NCBI GenBank assembly: GCA_009785545.1
Contig: WQWD01000082.1
Span: forward strand, 1 to 9,123
Reading direction: 5' to 3'
Source of the DNA: Treponema sp.
Lineage (GTDB): Bacteria > Spirochaetota > Spirochaetia > Treponematales > Breznakiellaceae
DNA: 9,123 nucleotides
A program made the translations under genes and the position numbers. This document shows, one piece after another, positions 5,547 to 9,123 of this stretch. Position 1 is the stretch's first letter; each line of letters begins with the position of its first letter. Below the pieces are notes generated by a model, which searched no databases, was not told the DNA's origin, and was given only the letters and a program-made list of their open reading frames with translations.

Positions 5547-6372
5547 TCTTAGTTTTTTTCCCCATCATGAATGAAACGGCAAATCCGGCAAATAGGCAGC
5601 CTATCGAAACTATTATGCCGGCGATACCGCTTCCAAATCCACCCGGGTACAAAACAACGATTGAACCTATTACCAATCCCAGTACAGCGCCGTATGTCAG
5701 TCTTGGTGCTTTTGAAAGCAGGAAACGTATCAATGCTGCTCCAAGCATAAGCCCCAATACCGCTCCTAAAATTACCGGGATTAAAAGCGGAATATTTAAG
5801 TCTGATACTGATTGTAAGACAGTGCGGTAAAAACCCAAAATAAGCAGTACAAAAGCGCCCGAGATTCCCGGAATGATCATCGCGGCAGCACTGAGCGCTC
5901 CAACAACCATCAGGATTCCAAACAGGGGCAGGGTAAGTTCTGTGTAAACTGCCGGACCTTCTTCAGGCCTTAATATGGTCATAATAACCATCAGGGCGAA
6001 TGTTAAAAAAACGCAAATAACAACGGGAAAAGAGGGAAGCCGCAATTTGTTTTTTGCTGAAGATACTTGTAAATAAACAGCGGGTAAACTGCCGGCGATT
6101 ATGCCGATAAAAAACCAGTACGTAGGGATCTCGTAATTGTTAAACAACACAGTAAAGATGTTACTTGCAAAAAAAATCCCCGTTATGCCGCCAATTACCA
6201 AAGGAAGCCAAAACTTCCATGCGCCGAACAATTTTTTTATGTCAGGTACAATGGTATTTATCAATTGAGTATAAATGTTAAATGCCACTGCCATTGTAGC
6301 TACGGAAATTCCGGGAATTATTGATGTGATTCCTAAAACAAATCCAATTAACGTTAGTTTAATCAATTCCAT
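5542..6372 (-). CDS. popT: DUF368 membrane protein, PopT-type polyprenyl-phosphate translocase
   Basis: DUF368 proteins (PopT) have been reported to return undecaprenyl phosphate across the inner membrane, recycling the lipid carrier used for peptidoglycan and surface glycans. This 276-residue protein is almost entirely hydrophobic, with roughly eight to nine membrane segments. The family signature appears twice, SIIPGISVAT (17-26) and MIIPGISGAF (165-174), showing the internal duplication expected of the fold. The ATG at 6370-6372 lies in the end of the nucleotidyltransferase gene (10-base overlap). There is no clear Shine-Dalgarno, so translational coupling is likely. It is the last gene of the thyA run. 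Its stop codon lies in the core site of the downstream cassette, so the C-terminus KKTKS is set by that junction. The family is clear; function in this organism is by analogy. Confidence 0.88.
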   Translation of the reverse strand: MELIKLTLIGFVLGITSIIPGISVATMAVAFNIYTQLINTIVPDIKKLFGAWKFWLPLVIGGITGIFFASNIFTVLFNNYEIPTYWFFIGIIAGSLPAVYLQVSSAKNKLRLPSFPVVICVFLTFALMVIMTILRPEEGPAVYTELTLPLFGILMVVGALSAAAMIIPGISGAFVLLILGFYRTVLQSVSDLNIPLLIPVILGAVLGLMLGAALIRFLLSKAPRLTYGAVLGLVIGSIVVLYPGGFGSGIAGIIVSIGCLFAGFAVSFMMGKKTKS

Positions 6373-7283
6373 AAAGATTTTGGATAAACTCCGGCGGCTG
6401 TCAGTTCATCTATTTTTTTGATAGCTTGTTCTCTGTCTTCTTTGTAAGTTACGCCAAACCAGTCTGAGTCTGCATTAAGAACTTTTATTTTGATAAGCCC
6501 CTTTTTCAAAAAACTATCAGCGGCTTTCGGGATAAAACATTCGCTTTTAATTTGCGCTTTTACATCAGATGAAAAATCATCCAGAAAATCATTGAAGTAT
6601 TTTTTAAACTCAGGGATTATATCCGGCATAAATCCCCAAAAATTCATGGATACTGGAGAAGTGCCGGGAAGTTCACGAATCGAACCATCAGAAAAAGTGT
6701 TAATAATAGACCCGTCTTTTTTTTCGATTGCGGTAAGTTCATCTACGCTGACAAGATAATCGTTGTCAACCTCGCAAACGCCACGTGCTACAGTTCCCTG
6801 ACTGCTCAGTGTGTTTTCCAGCCGATACGGCACTATTGAGTTTGAGGCATTACTTCCGCTTAAATGTTTGCCCATAACGGCAAACGCTTCTCTTCCGTAA
6901 AAGTCATCGGCGTTTAAAATTGTAAATGGTGCGTCTATTTTGTCTGCGGCGCAGAGCAATGCGTGCCCTGTTCCCCAAGGTTTAGTTCTTCCCGCTTCCT
7001 GCGCCGCACGGAAAATGTCAGGCGGAATAAGAGTGTCAGGATTTTGAAAAGCCAATTCGCAATGGACTTTTGATTCCATTCGTGCGAGGACTAGCTCCCG
7101 AAAATCTTTTTCGATGTCACTGCGGATAATGAACACAACTTTTTCAAACCCCGATTGAATGGCATCGTACACAGAATAATCGAGTAATACCTCGTCGTTT
7201 TTCCCGATTTTCTCCATTTGTTTAAGTCCGCCGTAACGGCTTCCCATACCGGCGGCAAGTACAACTAAAATAGGCCCTTTCAT
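6363..7283 (-). CDS. Sugar nucleotidyltransferase-like protein
   Basis: Member of the NTP-transferase superfamily, which joins an NTP to a sugar phosphate or a similar alcohol phosphate. The substrate is not evident. Motifs: the nucleotide-binding loop LAAGMGSRYGGLKQ (9-22) with the G-x-G-x-R pattern, KPWGTGHA (101-108), and NADDFYG (124-130) with a likely metal-binding aspartate D126. SMNFWGF (212-218) and WFGVTYKEDR (275-284) lie in the C-terminal part. At 306 residues it is a lone catalytic domain without the left-handed helix repeats of GlmU-type enzymes. ATG at 7281-7283 has AAGGAG (7289-7294) 5 bases upstream. It follows folA by 25 bases and overlaps the DUF368 gene. Its placement before a lipid-carrier translocase suggests an envelope precursor role, which is inference only. 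Confidence 0.85.
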   Translation of the reverse strand: MKGPILVVLAAGMGSRYGGLKQMEKIGKNDEVLLDYSVYDAIQSGFEKVVFIIRSDIEKDFRELVLARMESKVHCELAFQNPDTLIPPDIFRAAQEAGRTKPWGTGHALLCAADKIDAPFTILNADDFYGREAFAVMGKHLSGSNASNSIVPYRLENTLSSQGTVARGVCEVDNDYLVSVDELTAIEKKDGSIINTFSDGSIRELPGTSPVSMNFWGFMPDIIPEFKKYFNDFLDDFSSDVKAQIKSECFIPKAADSFLKKGLIKIKVLNADSDWFGVTYKEDREQAIKKIDELTAAGVYPKSLWN

Positions 7284-7308
7284 ATTTTCTCCTTGTCAAA
7301 ATAAATTT

Positions 7309-7797
7309 TTACTTTTTATTGTATGTAATAATTGAAAAATTTTCCAGATTGACAGTTTCCGTTTTTTCCCAGTCGCCGCTTTCGCTGTCATCAATTTCCG
7401 GAAAATAAGTATCACCGTCATAATGCCCGGGAATCAGAGTAAGGTCAATTTTATTCGCTAAAGGCAAAGCTTGTTTGTAAATTGATTCCCCGCCGCAAAT
7501 AAATATTTTTTCGTAATCAAGACAACATTCAATGGCAGAGTAGAGGGAGTCGCATATTTTCACAGGCTCGGCGGACACAGGTGGAAGCATTGATTTGGAA
7601 ATAACGATATTAAGCCGACCGGGCAGCGGTTTTTTGGGGAGAGATTCCCAGGTTTTTCTGCCCATGATACACGGCCAGCCCATTGTCATTTCCTTAAAGC
7701 GAGAAAGATCCCCCTTAGTCTGCCATGGCAAAGCGTTACCTTTTCCAATAACCCGATTTTCCGACATTGCGGCAATAATAACAATTTTTTGGTTCAT
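7309..7797 (-). CDS. folA: Dihydrofolate reductase
   Basis: Reduces dihydrofolate to tetrahydrofolate with NADPH, restoring the cofactor that thymidylate synthase oxidises. At 162 residues it has the usual length. Motifs: NRVIGKGNALPW (14-25) including the Met20-type loop, the catalytic acid D30 in KGDLSRFK (equivalent to E. coli D27), MGRKTWESLP (45-54), RLNIVIS (61-67), the NADPH-binding FICGGESIY (99-107) and DTYFPEID (129-136). ATG at 7795-7797 overlaps the thyA stop in an ATGA arrangement, giving translational coupling and matched synthesis of the two enzymes. Confidence 0.97.
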   Translation of the reverse strand: MNQKIVIIAAMSENRVIGKGNALPWQTKGDLSRFKEMTMGWPCIMGRKTWESLPKKPLPGRLNIVISKSMLPPVSAEPVKICDSLYSAIECCLDYEKIFICGGESIYKQALPLANKIDLTLIPGHYDGDTYFPEIDDSESGDWEKTETVNLENFSIITYNKK

Positions 7798-8660
7798 ACT
7801 GCAATCTCAAATTTTATCGCCGGATGCGGATCGTAATTTTCGATAACAGTATCGCTGTAGTGCCAGTCAAAAATCGATGTAAAGTTTTCTGTTTTAATTT
7901 TTGGCAGCGGTCTTGATTCTCGCTCCATTTGTCTACCGATGGCTTCGAGGTGGTTAACATAAATGTGTGTATCTCCCAAAAAGCCGACAAGCTTGCCTTC
8001 TTCCAGATTTGCTTCTTTTGCCAGCAAATGCAGAAGGCAGCCGTAACTGGCGATGTTAAATGGTAATCCCAGTGCAACATCTACAGAACGTTGATTCCAA
8101 AGCAGATTTAACTTGCCGCCTATAACCGTTACCTGAAAAGAGTAGTGGCATGGAGGCAGAGCCATGCGGGATAAATCGCACGGATTCCACGCTGTTACAA
8201 TCATTCGTCTTGAATCGGGATCGGTTTTTAGTGTTTCTACAACTTGCCGTAATTGGTCTACTCCTTGTCCTTCGGTTTTTGTGTTATGTGCCGTATATCG
8301 TGCGCCGAAATTACGCCATTGCCAGCCGTAGACCGGGCCGAGTTCACGTTCGTTCATCATTTTTGTTTTTGTATGATCGTCGTTGCCATAAGGAATTATG
8401 TCAGGGCTGCACCATTCATCCCATATATGGTTATTTTGATTTTTCAGCCATTCTTTGTCGGTAAAACCTCGAATAAAAAATTCCAATTCCGATGTTACCA
8501 GCCTGAAAGGGACTTTTTTTGTCGTTAAAAGCGGAAACCCTTCCGCCATGTCATGCTCAAACATAGTGCCGGCAATAGCCAGAGCATTAATACCAGTGCG
8601 GTTTGTTTTTTGGAAACCTGTCTCAATTATTTTTTGCACAATTTCGTGGTACGCTTTCAT
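7794..8660 (-). CDS. thyA: Thymidylate synthase
   Basis: Methylates dUMP to dTMP with methylene-tetrahydrofolate, releasing dihydrofolate for FolA. Motifs: R21 in NRTG, the catalytic cysteine C171 in ALPPCHYSFQ (167-176), the phosphate-binding RR pair R151-R152, QRSVDVALGLPFN (190-202) with N202, and Y234 with the HIYVNHLE segment (232-239). At 288 residues it is about 24 longer than E. coli ThyA, mainly through an insert around 80-110 as in many family members. ATG at 8658-8660. No Shine-Dalgarno is visible in the preceding bases. A weak -10 (TAAAAT, 8680-8685) would give a leader of about 12 bases. It heads the run thyA-folA-nucleotidyltransferase-DUF368. The palindromic element ends 39 bases upstream. 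Confidence 0.97.
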   Translation of the reverse strand: MKAYHEIVQKIIETGFQKTNRTGINALAIAGTMFEHDMAEGFPLLTTKKVPFRLVTSELEFFIRGFTDKEWLKNQNNHIWDEWCSPDIIPYGNDDHTKTKMMNERELGPVYGWQWRNFGARYTAHNTKTEGQGVDQLRQVVETLKTDPDSRRMIVTAWNPCDLSRMALPPCHYSFQVTVIGGKLNLLWNQRSVDVALGLPFNIASYGCLLHLLAKEANLEEGKLVGFLGDTHIYVNHLEAIGRQMERESRPLPKIKTENFTSIFDWHYSDTVIENYDPHPAIKFEIAV

Positions 8661-8698
8661 ATCGAAGTTAGTTTAACATATTTTAGCTGGAAGAAAAA

Positions 8699-8843
8699 GT
8701 ACGCAAAGGGACTGCGGGCGGCGGTGTCTGCTCGGAAAAACTTTGGGGGAGACCGCCTCCGAGCCTCTTGCGAGTCTCTCTGGCGGAGAGTCCCAAAGAT
8801 GTTTTCCCGATCAGTCACCGCTGCCCGCAGTCCCTTTGCGTAC
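8699..8843. repeat. 145-bp near-palindromic repeat element upstream of thyA
   Basis: The outer 21 bases of each side (8699-8719 and 8823-8843), which begin GTACGCAAAGGG on either strand, are perfect inverted copies. The dyad continues inward with scattered mismatches (GCGGTG, CTG, TCGG, TTTGGG) to a centre near 8770, so nearly the whole element can fold into one long stem. It is richer in G and C than the flanking DNA. The ends contain TA on both sides (within GTAC), which would fit a TA target of a mariner or IS630-type MITE. Small open frames on both strands are products of the palindrome, not genes. Dispersed copies would settle whether it is a mobile repeat; alternatives are a large terminator-like or leader structure. 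Confidence 0.75.
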
Positions 8844-9123
8844 AAGCCCTTCTAGGGATGTTGTTGACAACAGATGGCATAGGACACATCAACCTCATCA
8901 AGTAGAACTTTTCTTTTAAAACTACCTTGACTATTAAGCAAAAATGTTATAAACATAAATAAGTGTATAATAAAATCGTATTAACAGGAAGTTTTGGGAA
9001 AGTTCTCTCCAATCACTCACCCAGTGGGAATTTGTATGCAACAAAGCGAGCGTTACCACCCCAAAACAGGCTAACACATCCACTATATATACTGCCATCC
9101 TACCCCCCTCCCCACCCAACGAA
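8844..9123. other. Non-coding tail with weak signals
   Basis: I see no convincing gene in these 280 bases. A 61-codon frame on the minus strand (8934-9119) lacks a recognisable domain and is probably chance. On the plus strand TTGACT (8927-8932) and TATAAA (8948-8953, with TG upstream) are 15 bases apart, a short-spaced candidate promoter. A second TATAAT lies at 8966-8971. Two small dyads are present: TGTTGT/ACAACA (8859-8872) and ATGTT/AACAT (8944-8956), the latter on the candidate -10. A C-rich run (9103-9117) ends the window. A gene beyond the window could use the promoter. Confidence 0.4.

Noticed and set aside
8699..8843. The palindromic element as a second attC site
   Set aside because: It has no RYYYAAC or GTTRRRY ends and its symmetry runs through the entire length, unlike the boxed layout at 3792-3965.
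8657..8845. Open frames on both strands sharing YAKGLRAAV and RSPFAY segments
   Set aside because: The similarity between the two strands is caused by the palindromic element at 8699-8843. There is no Shine-Dalgarno or domain, so these are not called as genes.
8934..9119. 61-codon frame on the minus strand with hydrophobic parts
   Set aside because: No recognised motif, low-complexity start from the C-rich run, and no supporting ribosome binding site.

Overview
The window reads as a chromosomal segment of an anaerobic bacterium, most likely a spirochaete of the Treponema type. The support is indirect. There is a rubrerythrin, and the small exported protein has a signal peptide ending LFAQ and an 'FPWGTS..DF' start of a kind I associate with treponemes. 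Integron cassettes are also known from Treponema denticola. No rRNA or other decisive marker is present, so genus level is an inference.

Layout. (1) 1-2064, plus strand: an orphan trpB2-type tryptophan synthase beta chain, then a small exported protein that appears to start at a rare ATT codon. (2) 2050-3653, minus strand: rubrerythrin followed by mnmA, coupled by a 4-base TTGA overlap; mnmA converges on and overlaps the exported-protein gene. (3) 3792-5546, minus strand: an AT-rich block bounded by two copies of the 8-mer CACCTAAC. It has the anatomy of an integron gene cassette: a folded attC-like site at 3792-3965, a matching core site at the other end, two overlapping genes for membrane proteins with zinc ribbons, and its own near-consensus promoter. 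No integrase is in the window. (4) 5542-8660, minus strand: a tightly packed run thyA-folA-nucleotidyltransferase-DUF368 (PopT type), with overlaps of 4 and 10 bases and a 25-base gap. (5) 8699-8843: a 145-bp nearly palindromic repeat element just upstream of thyA. (6) 8844-9123: no convincing gene.

How the genes fit. ThyA consumes methylene-tetrahydrofolate and releases dihydrofolate, which FolA reduces, so these two form a functional pair. The nucleotidyltransferase and the polyprenyl-phosphate translocase family protein downstream suggest a link to cell-envelope glycan assembly, but this is not shown. Rubrerythrin (peroxide defence) and MnmA (tRNA thiolation) share a transcript whose promoter can be read at 3684-3712.

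The most notable find is the probable single integron cassette wedged exactly between the stop codon of the DUF368 gene and the promoter region of rubrerythrin. It carries its own promoter and a two-gene zinc-ribbon membrane module of unknown function, in which about 100 bp of coding sequence has been duplicated.
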